Below, piece after piece: positions 32,718 to 41,234 of a stretch of 52,613 bases of DNA. The position numbers were made by a program, and so were the translations under genes. The stretch's first letter is position 1, and each line of letters starts with the position of its first letter. Under the pieces are notes generated by a model. That model searched no databases and was not told where the DNA came from. It saw only the letters and a list, made by a program, of their open reading frames with translations. This DNA comes from an uncultured Clostridia bacterium (lineage in GTDB: Bacteria > Bacillota > Clostridia > Oscillospirales > Ruminococcaceae): positions 1-52,613 of the forward strand of contig CAMCOD010000013.1 in assembly GCA_945876435.1 (NCBI GenBank), read 5' to 3'.

Positions 32718-32738
32718 AAAGAACAATCCAGACAAAAT

Positions 32739-32761
32739 GCCCGCCATATGGCGGGCTTTTT
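32739..32761 (+). terminator. Intrinsic terminator of the small membrane protein gene
   Basis: GCCCGCC(32739-32745) pairs with GGCGGGC (32750-32756), loop ATAT, then T5. Confidence 0.88.
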
Positions 32762-32804
32762 GTCAAATTCCGTTTCTTTTGCTCTATTCTTCCAATATTC
32801 TTCC

Positions 32805-32833
32805 ATGACAACAGCGGAAAATTATGCTATAAT
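32805..32833 (+). promoter_or_regulatory. Promoter of the Gfo/Idh/MocA gene
   Basis: ATGACA (32805-32810), 17 nt, TATAAT (32828-32833); start near 32840. Confidence 0.65.
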
Positions 32834-32886
32834 CCATCTGAGGAAAAGCCCCTAAAAACCCAACAAGACAAAAAGGTGGAATAAAC

Positions 32887-34149
32887 ATGAAAAAACTGAC
32901 GGTTGCGCTGATTGGTGCGGGCAATCGAGGCCAAACCTACACCGACCTGATGAAAAACGACCATTTTCAGGTGGTGGCTGTTGCGGAACCAATCGAGGCA
33001 CGCCGAGAATATATCCGACAGACCCATCATATCCCAGCCGAGATGTGCTTTAATAGCTGGGAGGACTTTGTAAAACAGCCAAAATGTGCAGATGTCGCCA
33101 TTGTCGCTACGCAGGATCGGATGCACTTTGAACCAGCTATGGCACTGATCCGCCTGAATTACAATCTGCTTTTGGAAAAACCTGCTGCTCCTACCGCGGA
33201 GGAGTGTCTGAAACTGGCGCAGGCCGCCAAGGAACAGGGGGTCAAGATTCTGGTATGTCATGTTCTCCGCTACTCTCCTTTCTTCGGCAAACTAAAGGAA
33301 CTGATTGATTCCGGCGTAGTAGGAACGGTTCTGTCCGTCCATCACGACGAATGTGTGGGCAATGTTCATCAGTCTCACAGCTTCGTCCGGGGCAACTGGG
33401 GCAATTCGGATGCCTCCAGCTGTATGATCCTGCAAAAATCCTGTCATGACATGGATATTCTTCAGTGGCTGATCGGCTCTCCCTGCAAACAGGTCCAGTC
33501 CTTCGGCTCTCTCTCCTACTTTGTACCGGAAAATGCTCCAGACGGCGCGCCTGATTACTGCATCGAGGGCTGCCCAGCAGCCGAAACATGCTATTATAAT
33601 GCGGTGAAACTCTATCTGGAGGATGAAAAGAATCTCTGGTTCCGGGAAGCCGCCACTCAGTTGATCAAGCCCACCAATGAACAGGTTGCCCATACGCTCC
33701 GTACCACCCAATACGGCAAATGTGTTTACAAATGCAACAACAATGTGGTGGATCATCAAGTGGTAAATCTGGAGTTTGAAAACGGCGCTGTGGCCAGCTT
33801 CAACATGAGCGCTTTCAATCAGGGTGGCCGCCATATCCGTATTATGGGCACCAAAGGCGAGATTTTCGGGGATATGCGGAATAACAGCATTGACCTTTAC
33901 CGCTTCGACACCCGGGAACATCAGCAAATCAATCCTTCTGAGCGTTCTCTCACAGATTCCATTGTCGATGGCCACGGCGGCGGCGATGGCGGGATCGTTT
34001 CGGTTTTATACCAATATATGACCGAAGGCTATGAGGGAGATCTGCTCTCCGAGATCGGTATCTCTGTCCAGAACCACATGATTGCTTTTGCGGCGGAAAA
34101 ATCCCGTCTGGAAAACCGCGTCGTAAAACTGAGTGAGTATGGCTTCTAA
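32887..34149 (+). CDS. Gfo/Idh/MocA-family NAD(P)-dependent oxidoreductase
   Basis: 420 residues. The N-terminal Rossmann fold (VALIGAGNRGQTYTDLM) binds NAD(P). LLLEKPAAPT carries the conserved Glu-Lys-Pro, and GGRHIRIMGTKGEIFGDM is the usual C-terminal strand. Members oxidise or reduce sugars, inositols or glycosides; the substrate here is unknown. Two Cys-rich stretches are notable: DYCIEGCPAAETCYYNA and KCVYKCNNNVVDH. They are not part of the basic fold and may bind a metal or form disulfides. A GNAT gene follows in the same direction after a terminator. No sugar transporter is next to it. Confidence 0.9.
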   Translation: MKKLTVALIGAGNRGQTYTDLMKNDHFQVVAVAEPIEARREYIRQTHHIPAEMCFNSWEDFVKQPKCADVAIVATQDRMHFEPAMALIRLNYNLLLEKPAAPTAEECLKLAQAAKEQGVKILVCHVLRYSPFFGKLKELIDSGVVGTVLSVHHDECVGNVHQSHSFVRGNWGNSDASSCMILQKSCHDMDILQWLIGSPCKQVQSFGSLSYFVPENAPDGAPDYCIEGCPAAETCYYNAVKLYLEDEKNLWFREAATQLIKPTNEQVAHTLRTTQYGKCVYKCNNNVVDHQVVNLEFENGAVASFNMSAFNQGGRHIRIMGTKGEIFGDMRNNSIDLYRFDTREHQQINPSERSLTDSIVDGHGGGDGGIVSVLYQYMTEGYEGDLLSEIGISVQNHMIAFAAEKSRLENRVVKLSEYGF

Positions 34150-34160
34150 GGCCAGGATGC

Positions 34161-34190
34161 AAAAAAGCACCTCAAATGAGGTGCTTTTTT
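34161..34190 (+). terminator. Intrinsic terminator after the oxidoreductase gene
   Basis: Perfect 13-bp stem, AAAAAAGCACCTC (34161-34173) with GAGGTGCTTTTTT (34178-34190). Confidence 0.9.
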
Positions 34191-34318
34191 CTTCATCCGC
34201 CAGGATAAGGCAAAATCCCATCGCTTTCTGTCCATATTTCTTACTTAAATACTTTAAATTGATAAAATATTCTGCTACAATATACAAGGAAAGAAACACA
34301 GAAAAAGGAAGGGGTATT

Positions 34319-34786
34319 ATGACCATTCGCAAAGCAAGGGAACAGGATTTGGACGGCTTGAACCGTCTGCTGTACCAGGTGTTGGAGGTGCATCATCAAG
34401 GCCGCCCGGACCTGTTTCGTGGAAATGTTAAAAAATATACGGACCCGGAACTGCTGGCCCTGCTCCACGATGAAAACCGCCCTGTTTTTGTAGCAGCGGA
34501 TGAGAAAAATCAGGTGCTGGGCTACGGTTTCTGTATCTTCCAGCAGCTTCATGACCATATCATGACCGATGTGAAAACCCTCTATATAGATGATCTTTGT
34601 GTCGATGAAAACTGCCGGGGACAACACATCGGATCGGCCTTATTCGCTTATATCCGTCAATTTGCCAAGGATTCCGGCTGCTATAACCTGACTCTTAATG
34701 TTTGGGCACTCAATGAGAGCGCAAAAGCCTTCTATGAACACTGTGGGCTGTTGCCGCAAAAAATCGGAATGAAAACTATTTTATAA
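34319..34786 (+). CDS. GNAT-family N-acetyltransferase
   Basis: 155 residues from the ATG at 34319, with AAGGAAGGGG before it. The whole protein is one GNAT domain: TIRKAREQDLDGLNRLL at the start, the acetyl-CoA loop in LCVDENCRGQHIGSALFAYI, and NLTLNVWALNESAKAFYEHCGL at the end. The substrate is unknown; the size fits acetylation of a small amine, peptide or protein N-terminus. TACAAT at 34277-34282 may be its -10, but no clear -35 is visible. Confidence 0.9.
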   Translation: MTIRKAREQDLDGLNRLLYQVLEVHHQGRPDLFRGNVKKYTDPELLALLHDENRPVFVAADEKNQVLGYGFCIFQQLHDHIMTDVKTLYIDDLCVDENCRGQHIGSALFAYIRQFAKDSGCYNLTLNVWALNESAKAFYEHCGLLPQKIGMKTIL

Positions 34787-34810
34787 GCCAAAAGCTTCTT
34801 AAAACACAAT

Positions 34811-34857
34811 ACCGCCCTGCACAGTCGGTATTGCTGGCTGTGCAGGGCGGTTTCTTT
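34811..34857. terminator. Terminator between the GNAT and aldehyde dehydrogenase genes
   Basis: Perfect 14-bp stem, ACCGCCCTGCACAG (34811-34824) with CTGTGCAGGGCGGT (34838-34851), followed by TTCTTT on the plus strand. It serves the plus gene well and probably the minus gene too. Confidence 0.85.
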
Positions 34858-34863
34858 CTGTTA

Positions 34864-36240
34864 TTATTTCAAAAACAAGCGGAGCAGCTTCTCCTTCTGC
34901 CTCGAATAAGGCCGATAGCGCAGAGGAACATCCAGCCAATTCTTTTGCTGGACAATGCTTTTTTGGTGAGAAAAGGTCTCAAAGCCGGCTCTTCCGTGAT
35001 AAGAACCCATGCCGCTTTCCCCTACACCGCCAAAACCCATTTCGCTGGTTGCCAGGTGAACGATGGTATCGTTGACACAGCCGCCTCCGAAGGAGCACCT
35101 GGACAACAGTTCCCGGCTCACCTTCTTATTTTCCGCAAAAACATAGAATGCCAAAGGTTTTTCCCGGCTGTTTACCGCAGCGATCACTTCGCTAACCCGA
35201 TCAAAGGTGAGTACCGGCAAAACCGGCCCGAAAATCTCCTCCTGCATGATCGGATCCTGCCAAGTAACCGAGTCCATTACGGTCGGCTCGATCTTTCTTT
35301 TTTCCCGGTCATAGGCACCACCGATAACCACCTTTTTCTGGTCGATCAGCCGGATGAGCCTCTCCAGATGCTTTTCATTGACAATATGACCATAGTCCGG
35401 AGCCGTCAGCGCATTGGGAAATTGGGCGCGGATCTCCTTTCTCAGCAGATCCAGCAGCTGCTGTTTGACTTCGTAATGGCAAATGATGTAATCCGGCGCC
35501 ACACAGGTCTGGCCACAGTTCAGGAACTTTCCAAAAACAATGCGCCTTGCTGCGGAAGGAAGATCAGCGCTTTTATCCACGATACAGGGACTCTTTCCGC
35601 CTAATTCCAAAGTCACAGGCGTCAGATGCGGAGCTGCTTTTTCCAAAACCAAACCGCCCACCGCCTTGCTTCCGGTAAAGAAGATGTAGTCAAACTTCTC
35701 CTCCAACAGTAAAGCATTTTCTTCCCTGCCTCCAGGTACAACCGCCACATACTCCGCTGGGAATACTGCTTGAATCAGCTCTCCGATCAACCGGCTGGTC
35801 GCCGGAGAATAGGCACTGGGCTTGAGGATTGCTGTATTACCCGCTGCAAGTGCGTCAATCAACGGCCCCATGGTCAGCAAAAAGGGATAATTCCATGGAC
35901 TCATGATCAGCACCACCCCATAGGGTGACGGTTTTGTATAACTTTTTGCAGGAAACAGGGCCATTGGTGTTTTCACCGGCTGTTTCTTGGCAAAAGAAGC
36001 AAGATGCTTTTCCATATAGGACAGCTCGCTAAGCACCATGCCGATCTCACAAAGGTAGCTTTCACTGCTGCCTTTCCCCAAATCCTTCTGCAACGCTCCG
36101 GCAATCGCATACTCCCGGGTTTTTACTGCCCTTTTCAGCTTCTCCAGGGCGGCTCTCCGGACAGAAAGAGGCAAGGTGGCCCCGGAAGCAAAATAGTCTC
36201 TCTGTTTTTGCAGTACAGAGCGGATTTCCTCTCTTTTCAT
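34864..36240 (-). CDS. Aldehyde dehydrogenase (NAD(P)+), class 3-like
   Basis: 458 residues, the shorter ALDH3-type length. VLIMSPWNYPFLLTMGPLIDALAAGN binds the cofactor, the general-base Glu is in LELGGKSPCIV, the nucleophile Cys is in FLNCGQTCVAPDYI, and EEIFGPVLPVL is conserved. It oxidises aldehydes to acids, perhaps fatty aldehydes given its class; the natural substrate is not shown. The C-terminal tail SRQKEKLLRLFLK is amphipathic. It follows degV by 34 bp on the same strand, with an AAAGGCGG site, so the two are probably co-transcribed. Confidence 0.93.
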   Translation of the reverse strand: MKREEIRSVLQKQRDYFASGATLPLSVRRAALEKLKRAVKTREYAIAGALQKDLGKGSSESYLCEIGMVLSELSYMEKHLASFAKKQPVKTPMALFPAKSYTKPSPYGVVLIMSPWNYPFLLTMGPLIDALAAGNTAILKPSAYSPATSRLIGELIQAVFPAEYVAVVPGGREENALLLEEKFDYIFFTGSKAVGGLVLEKAAPHLTPVTLELGGKSPCIVDKSADLPSAARRIVFGKFLNCGQTCVAPDYIICHYEVKQQLLDLLRKEIRAQFPNALTAPDYGHIVNEKHLERLIRLIDQKKVVIGGAYDREKRKIEPTVMDSVTWQDPIMQEEIFGPVLPVLTFDRVSEVIAAVNSREKPLAFYVFAENKKVSRELLSRCSFGGGCVNDTIVHLATSEMGFGGVGESGMGSYHGRAGFETFSHQKSIVQQKNWLDVPLRYRPYSRQKEKLLRLFLK

Positions 36241-36274
36241 GGTGCACCGCCTTTCCTTTGGTCTTTGGGAAAAG

Positions 36275-37114
36275 TTACTCTTTCACGACAAAGACCAAAC
36301 CGTAAACCTCCGGGCCTACATGTGTCCCAATCACAGAACCGATCTGCTGGCGGCCCGCCAGTTTCATATTCTTTTCCGCTAAAACGGACTCCAGCTTGGA
36401 GCAATTGACCGTACCGCTGGTATAGACCGAATAAACCGGGAAATCCGGATCCAAATCTTGTTGTTTCAGACGATCGATTACAAAGCTGAGAGCCTTACTT
36501 CTGCCCAGACATTTCTGCATGATGGCGACACTGCCCTCTTCATCTAGGGTAATGACCGGTTTGATGCTGGCAAGGCTGCCAACCACAGCGGCAGCCTTGC
36601 TGATGCGGCCGCCTTTCTGCAAATATTCCAGAGTGTCCAGCGCAGCAATAACCTTGACACGGCCTTTCAGCGCTTCCACTTTTTCCACGATTTCCTTGGC
36701 GGAGAGACCTTCCGCGATCAATTTGGCTGCATAGTCGCCCATTACGCGGACGCAGGCTGTGGTCGACTTGGAATCAATGATGTAGATGCCGTCATAGTCG
36801 GCCATTTCCTTCGCTGTAACAGCGCTCTGCCAGGTACCGCTGATTGCGGAAGACAGCAGAATACAAATCAGCTCCTCGCCCTTCTCCTTTGCCTGCAAAA
36901 AATGCTCCAGGAACGATGCCGGAGCCGGCAGAGATGTTTTGGGCAGAACCGAACCGTGAAGAAGCCGGTCATAAAACTCGTCTTTCTTCATTTCCACCGC
37001 ATCCAGCCAGCTTTCTTCGCCAAAGTTGACATTCAGCGGAACCATAATCATATTTCTTTCTTCAATTTCCTCCAAAAGGTAGTCGGAGGTGGAGTCTACC
37101 AGTAAACGAATCAT
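36275..37114 (-). CDS. DegV-family fatty acid-binding protein
   Basis: 279 residues. DegV/FakB proteins hold a fatty acid between two lobes; FakB types present it to the FakA kinase for phosphorylation. Landmarks are LLVDSTSDY at the start, LPKTSLPAPASFLEHF, SSAISGTWQSA, YIIDSKSTTACVRV, LQKGGRISKAAA and the C-terminal GSVIGTHVGPEVYGLVF. GAGGG precedes the ATG. First gene of the unit with the aldehyde dehydrogenase. No fakA is in the window. TATAAT lies upstream on the minus strand near 37158, with a poorly spaced TTGGAT. Confidence 0.93.
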   Translation of the reverse strand: MIRLLVDSTSDYLLEEIEERNMIMVPLNVNFGEESWLDAVEMKKDEFYDRLLHGSVLPKTSLPAPASFLEHFLQAKEKGEELICILLSSAISGTWQSAVTAKEMADYDGIYIIDSKSTTACVRVMGDYAAKLIAEGLSAKEIVEKVEALKGRVKVIAALDTLEYLQKGGRISKAAAVVGSLASIKPVITLDEEGSVAIMQKCLGRSKALSFVIDRLKQQDLDPDFPVYSVYTSGTVNCSKLESVLAEKNMKLAGRQQIGSVIGTHVGPEVYGLVFVVKE

Positions 37115-37343
37115 CGTCTTCCCTCAATTCTGATACATATTTATGATTTCATTTATAATTATACATCATATTGCTTTATTTTATCCAAAACACCAACCAA
37201 AAAACAGTTGAAATTCCCATTTTGGCGGGAAACAGGATGGTTTAATGGTTTATACAAACAATCATATCACCAATCCTGCAAATTTTAGCACAAATCTCCC
37301 CTTCTGTCAACGACGGAGAATCCGGCAGGCTGGCGGTTTCTCC

Positions 37344-37372
37344 TTGCTCTTCTTCGTGTTTTAAGCTAAAAT
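37344..37372 (+). promoter_or_regulatory. Promoter of the Imm-5-like gene
   Basis: TTGCTC (37344-37349), 17 nt, TAAAAT (37367-37372). An imperfect inverted repeat, GGAGAATCCG (37315-37324) and CGGTTTCTCC (37334-37343), abuts the -35. The rest of the gap from 37115 shows nothing clear. Confidence 0.5.
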
Positions 37373-37404
37373 AATCCTAATATAGGATGCTTGGAGGTTG
37401 GAAA

Positions 37405-38004
37405 ATGGATTTAAAAGATATGCATGAAAAATACAAAAAAGGGAACCAGCTGCTCTTCTCCAGAGACAGCGCCTGTTTGCAGGAATTGCTTCACCTTATT
37501 TGCCTGCAAAAGCATCGGACACTGGTATTCTGGGCAATGGACTGCGCGCAGAAACCTTTAGCCCTTCTGCGAGAAAGCTGGCCAGAGGAAGAAAGGCCGG
37601 CTCAAGCTTTGCGTGCTTCCTTCTTCTGGGCACAGGGAAAAATCAAAATGCCCGCCGCAAGAAAAGCCATTCTTCAGGCCCACGCCGCCGCGAAGAAAAG
37701 CCAGGATCCAGCGGAAATCGCCCTTTGCCATGGAATTGGACAAGCCTGTGGAACGGTTCACACCGAAACCCATGCAATCGGTCTGCCAATTTATGAGCTG
37801 ACCGCCATTGTACGCCGGCTGGGGCCGGAGCATTGTGAAGAAGCCATACAGAAGCGGCTGGAGGAGTATTCTTCCTGCCTGCTTCATTGGGAAAAGGAAA
37901 TAGATGCTCAACCACGCTGTTGGGCCGCTTTTTTAGCCGATGACAGCCGCCCCAATAAAGAGCGCTTACGCTATGAGAAAAGTAAAAGCAGAGAAACGAG
38001 CTGA
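37405..38004 (+). CDS. Imm-5-like putative immunity protein
   Basis: 199 residues from the ATG at 37405, with GGAGG 7 nt before it. The core (ALRASFFWAQGKIKMPAARK, ILQAHAAAK, ALCHGIGQACGTVHT, THAIGLPIYELTAIV) resembles the helical family annotated as putative immunity protein or Imm-5-like in Bacillota. Such proteins are thought to protect against polymorphic toxins. No toxin, WXG100 or secretion gene is next to it, so the role remains open. Conserved His residues in the CHGIGQACGTVHTETHAIG stretch could bind a metal. It is a single-gene unit. Confidence 0.72.
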   Translation: MDLKDMHEKYKKGNQLLFSRDSACLQELLHLICLQKHRTLVFWAMDCAQKPLALLRESWPEEERPAQALRASFFWAQGKIKMPAARKAILQAHAAAKKSQDPAEIALCHGIGQACGTVHTETHAIGLPIYELTAIVRRLGPEHCEEAIQKRLEEYSSCLLHWEKEIDAQPRCWAAFLADDSRPNKERLRYEKSKSRETS

Positions 38005-38037
38005 AAAGGAGCCGTCCGAAATAGACGGCTCCTTTTT
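38005..38037. terminator. Terminator between the Imm-5-like and GNAT genes
   Basis: Perfect 12-bp stem, AAAGGAGCCGTC (38005-38016) with GACGGCTCCTTT (38024-38035), then TTTT. Confidence 0.88.
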
Positions 38038-38061
38038 AAGGTCTGAATCTTAATGTTGCGC

Positions 38062-38910
38062 TTATTTCTCTTTGGTCCACTCCATGATTACCAGGTCAGA
38101 AGGGTTCCGCTCGAAACCGTGTTTCTCCAAAAAGGCCGCCTGTTCCCCGTCGTTAACAGGGAAATGGGCGCAAATCTTCTGAACACCGCTGAGAACTGCC
38201 AAATTCAGCGCAAAGGACAAGGCTTTTCTCCGGTCGCCGCCCATTGCGGCGATATAAAGGGCTTTTTCCGGCTGGAAACGAGCGCCGGCAACTAAAACAT
38301 TGCCTTTTCCGTCCCCATAGACCCAGCCCTGTGCCGCAAAGCCCCGGCAGGTCTTTTCATTGAGTTCATAGAAGGTGTGGTTGATGTCCATGAAGCCGCC
38401 GCATTTTTCCTTCAGAGCCAGCAGCTCCAACACAGCCTCGTCACCGTTCAGCAGACGGAAAACCGGTGGTTCCCAGAAGAGAGACGCATCCGCTTTGTCC
38501 ATATTCAAAGTCAGCCCCTGGAACTCAGGCCCACGATGGAAACCGTTTTTTTCCGCCAGTGCGGAGCTTGCCACATTTTTTACGCCCGTATACATTCTTG
38601 CCGCCGGACAGCCTAGTTCCTGAAGCTGCTCCAGGTATCGGCCATAAATCGCCATACCCACACCCTGGCGCTGGTAATCCGGGTGAACCCGCAGCAACTC
38701 CAGCCAGGCGGAACCGTCAAAAAGAACCGTCAGCTTGCCCATGCCGACCGGCTGTCCCTCCGCCTCCGCCACGGTCATTTCTCCACGGGTCGTGCGGTAA
38801 TAATCCAGCACATCGTTCATGTAATGATTGCTGCCCTTAATGGCAGCAGCCTCAACTTCCAGACAGGCGGCCAGATCGCCTTCCTGAAAAGCTCTTATTT
38901 TTATTTCCAT
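38062..38910 (-). CDS. Two-domain GNAT-family acetyltransferase
   Basis: 282 residues. The N-terminal half is a clear GNAT domain: IRAFQEGDLAACLEVE, WLELLRVHPDYQRQGVGMAIY with the acetyl-CoA loop, and NVASSALAEKNGF. The C-terminal half looks like a second, degenerate GNAT lobe (VYGDGKGNVLVAGARF, HFPVNDGEQAAFLEKHGF). Such tandem proteins often act on antibiotics or peptides, but no substrate can be assigned. It starts 55 bp after the S9 peptidase gene with a strong GGAGGG site, so the two are likely one transcript. Confidence 0.88.
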   Translation of the reverse strand: MEIKIRAFQEGDLAACLEVEAAAIKGSNHYMNDVLDYYRTTRGEMTVAEAEGQPVGMGKLTVLFDGSAWLELLRVHPDYQRQGVGMAIYGRYLEQLQELGCPAARMYTGVKNVASSALAEKNGFHRGPEFQGLTLNMDKADASLFWEPPVFRLLNGDEAVLELLALKEKCGGFMDINHTFYELNEKTCRGFAAQGWVYGDGKGNVLVAGARFQPEKALYIAAMGGDRRKALSFALNLAVLSGVQKICAHFPVNDGEQAAFLEKHGFERNPSDLVIMEWTKEK

Positions 38911-38965
38911 AGCTCCCTCCTGATTCTCCTCGTTTCTAACACGGGACTTCCCTTTGCCGGGAATA

Positions 38966-40969
38966 CTATTTGTTTTCCTTTAAATACTGATCAAACCAGC
39001 CGGTGATCTCCCGGAGCCGGCGAACGCGGTGTTTTGGCTTACCGTTGCGGCTCAGCTCATGGTTTTCACCATGGAAGAGGCAGACTCTTGTGGGACAGCC
39101 GTGCATCCTCAGGGCAGTAAACATTTGCAGCGCGTCACACATCCAGCAGCGGTAGTCCTCGTCGGACTGGATAAACAGGGTCGGTGTCACGCATTTATCC
39201 GCATATTTCAGCGGCGAACGGTTCCACATTTCCTCCGGAGAGTTCCACGGATCCGACTGCACCGCACTCAGGTTGTGGTAGTAACCAATGTCGGTGGTCA
39301 GACACTTGCTGATGAAGTTGGAAATACTGCGCTGAGAAGCCACCGCCGCAAAACGATTTGTATGGCCCACGATCCAGTTTGCCATAAAGCCTCCGTAGCT
39401 GCCGCCGGTCATACCCACATGATTTTGATCGATCTGCGGGTAGGCTTCCAGAACCCTGTCGGTAAATTCCATCAGGTCGTTGTAGTCCAGCACGCCGTAT
39501 TTTGGTCCGCGGATGTCGGCAAATTCATTTCCCTTGCCGTCGCCGCCTCTTGGATTACAGAAGAAGACGAAATAGCTTTCGCTGGCCCAAAGCTGCATCT
39601 CATGGAAGAAAACTTCACCGTAGACGGTTTTCGGGCCGCCATGTACATCCAAAATAGCCGGATAGGTTTTATTCGGGTCATAATCCACTGGCTCAATCAC
39701 CCAGCCGTCGATCTCAACTCCATCTTTATCCACAAAATTCAGTGGTTTCAGTGGAGAAACCGCGTGAGTGCTCAGATACTCATCGTTGAAAGAGGTCAGT
39801 CTTTCCTCAAAATCGCTGCCTTCCTGGCAGGTATAGATCTCCTGCAGGCCTCCTTCGCGCATGGCAACATAGAGGAACCGGCCTTCATAACAATCCCAGC
39901 AGTCGATCGACCCGTTGATTGCCGGGGAAACGACCTGTTCTTTACCATCCAGACCCAATTTCACGATCACACTGTTAAATCCACGGGTGGATGAGAAATA
40001 CCAACAGCTATTCATCACTTTTGCGCTGCGTCCGCCGCCGTGACGGCAGTCGGAGCCAACGCTGCTGTGCATGGAGCAATCCAAATCGGCAAACTGCCGG
40101 AACTGACCGCTAACCGGATCCGCCACATACTGACTTGGATTCTGAGCCGTACCATAGCGGGCACGATCCGAAGCAGCAAAAACGACTTTTCCTTCCATCC
40201 AGGCTGCATCGTCCACACCGAATTTGCCCTCCAGAGGCAGTTTTACCTGCTGTTCCCCATGAACGTCCCGAATATAAAGGTCGCTTTTGCGCTCATCCAT
40301 CCATTGGTAGTCAGAGCCGAAGTACAGCACCTTATCGCTGTTTTTATCGTAGTCATAGCCGGATACATTCATCCATTCCGGACTGAGCAGCTTCAGCTCC
40401 CCGCTGTCCTTATGGAAGAGATACAGGCGGTTTCTCTTTTTGTTCACCACACCCTTGCCGTTAGACCAGAATGGCAATTCGTCAAAGACTTCATAATCCT
40501 TGTTTTCCTCGATCTGTGCGATGGCTTTCTCCTTCTCTTCCCCCTCCAGACCGGCAAGATCTATACCGTAGTGGTCGTAAGAGGCAATCAGCAGAAATTC
40601 CTCGTCGCTGATTTTCTTCAGATTGAAGCATTTCATAGGCACGGTGAAGTACTCCTCCGCCTCACCGCCATGAATATTGATTCGATTGTATACGGTAACA
40701 GCCTGACCAGGCTGTGGTTTATGAGCTTTTTTTCGGTCTCCCGGGAAAATCAGGTGTTCCTCATCCAACCAAATCGGGCCGCTTTCGCTGCCTCCAGTGG
40801 TCAGACGGCGGCATTTTCCCTCCTCTATGATCCAAATTGCGGAAGTATATGTGTTTTTCTCAAGATCGGCGCTGCTTTTTACAAAGGCAGCGGCTTTTCC
40901 GTTTGGGGAAAAGGACAGATCAGACAGGCACTGTATCTTTCCCAAATCTTCCATCAAAACCTTCTGCAT
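38966..40969 (-). CDS. S9-family prolyl oligopeptidase / acylaminoacyl peptidase
   Basis: 667 residues. An N-terminal beta-propeller (about 1-400) regulates access to a C-terminal alpha/beta hydrolase. The nucleophile Ser lies in GMTGGSYGGFMANW, the Asp in FIQSDEDYRC and the His in FHGENHELSR. No signal peptide is seen, so it acts in the cytoplasm on short peptides, probably from imported protein fragments. AAGGAGG precedes the ATG. First gene of the unit with the GNAT gene. Confidence 0.94.
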   Translation of the reverse strand: MQKVLMEDLGKIQCLSDLSFSPNGKAAAFVKSSADLEKNTYTSAIWIIEEGKCRRLTTGGSESGPIWLDEEHLIFPGDRKKAHKPQPGQAVTVYNRINIHGGEAEEYFTVPMKCFNLKKISDEEFLLIASYDHYGIDLAGLEGEEKEKAIAQIEENKDYEVFDELPFWSNGKGVVNKKRNRLYLFHKDSGELKLLSPEWMNVSGYDYDKNSDKVLYFGSDYQWMDERKSDLYIRDVHGEQQVKLPLEGKFGVDDAAWMEGKVVFAASDRARYGTAQNPSQYVADPVSGQFRQFADLDCSMHSSVGSDCRHGGGRSAKVMNSCWYFSSTRGFNSVIVKLGLDGKEQVVSPAINGSIDCWDCYEGRFLYVAMREGGLQEIYTCQEGSDFEERLTSFNDEYLSTHAVSPLKPLNFVDKDGVEIDGWVIEPVDYDPNKTYPAILDVHGGPKTVYGEVFFHEMQLWASESYFVFFCNPRGGDGKGNEFADIRGPKYGVLDYNDLMEFTDRVLEAYPQIDQNHVGMTGGSYGGFMANWIVGHTNRFAAVASQRSISNFISKCLTTDIGYYHNLSAVQSDPWNSPEEMWNRSPLKYADKCVTPTLFIQSDEDYRCWMCDALQMFTALRMHGCPTRVCLFHGENHELSRNGKPKHRVRRLREITGWFDQYLKENK

Positions 40970-41009
40970 AAAAATGCCTCCTTACTGCAAAATGTGTTTT
41001 CCTATGGTA

Positions 41010-41038
41010 ATTATATATCCACACCAAAATAAAGGCAA
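41010..41038 (-). promoter_or_regulatory. Promoter of the S9 peptidase gene
   Basis: TTGCCT (41033-41038), 17 nt, TATAAT (41010-41015) on the minus strand. Confidence 0.65.
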
Positions 41039-41149
41039 GAATAATCTTAAATTCCTGTGGATTTTCATAGAATTGTCACAAAAATAGGCATGATTTCACA
41101 AGGACTTATTTAAATCCTTCTGTCCTTGTCAGAAAATTCTCAGAACTGC

Positions 41150-41178
41150 TTTTCATTTTCCTTCCAATCCTTTATAAT
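41150..41178 (+). promoter_or_regulatory. Promoter of the NahK-like kinase gene
   Basis: TTTTCA (41150-41155), 17 nt, TATAAT (41173-41178). The -35 matches the consensus at four of six bases. Confidence 0.5.
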
Positions 41179-41234
41179 AAGTGCTGTATGCCGTTCGCGG
41201 CTTTTCCCATTGAAAGGAAAAGGAGAGCCAAACC

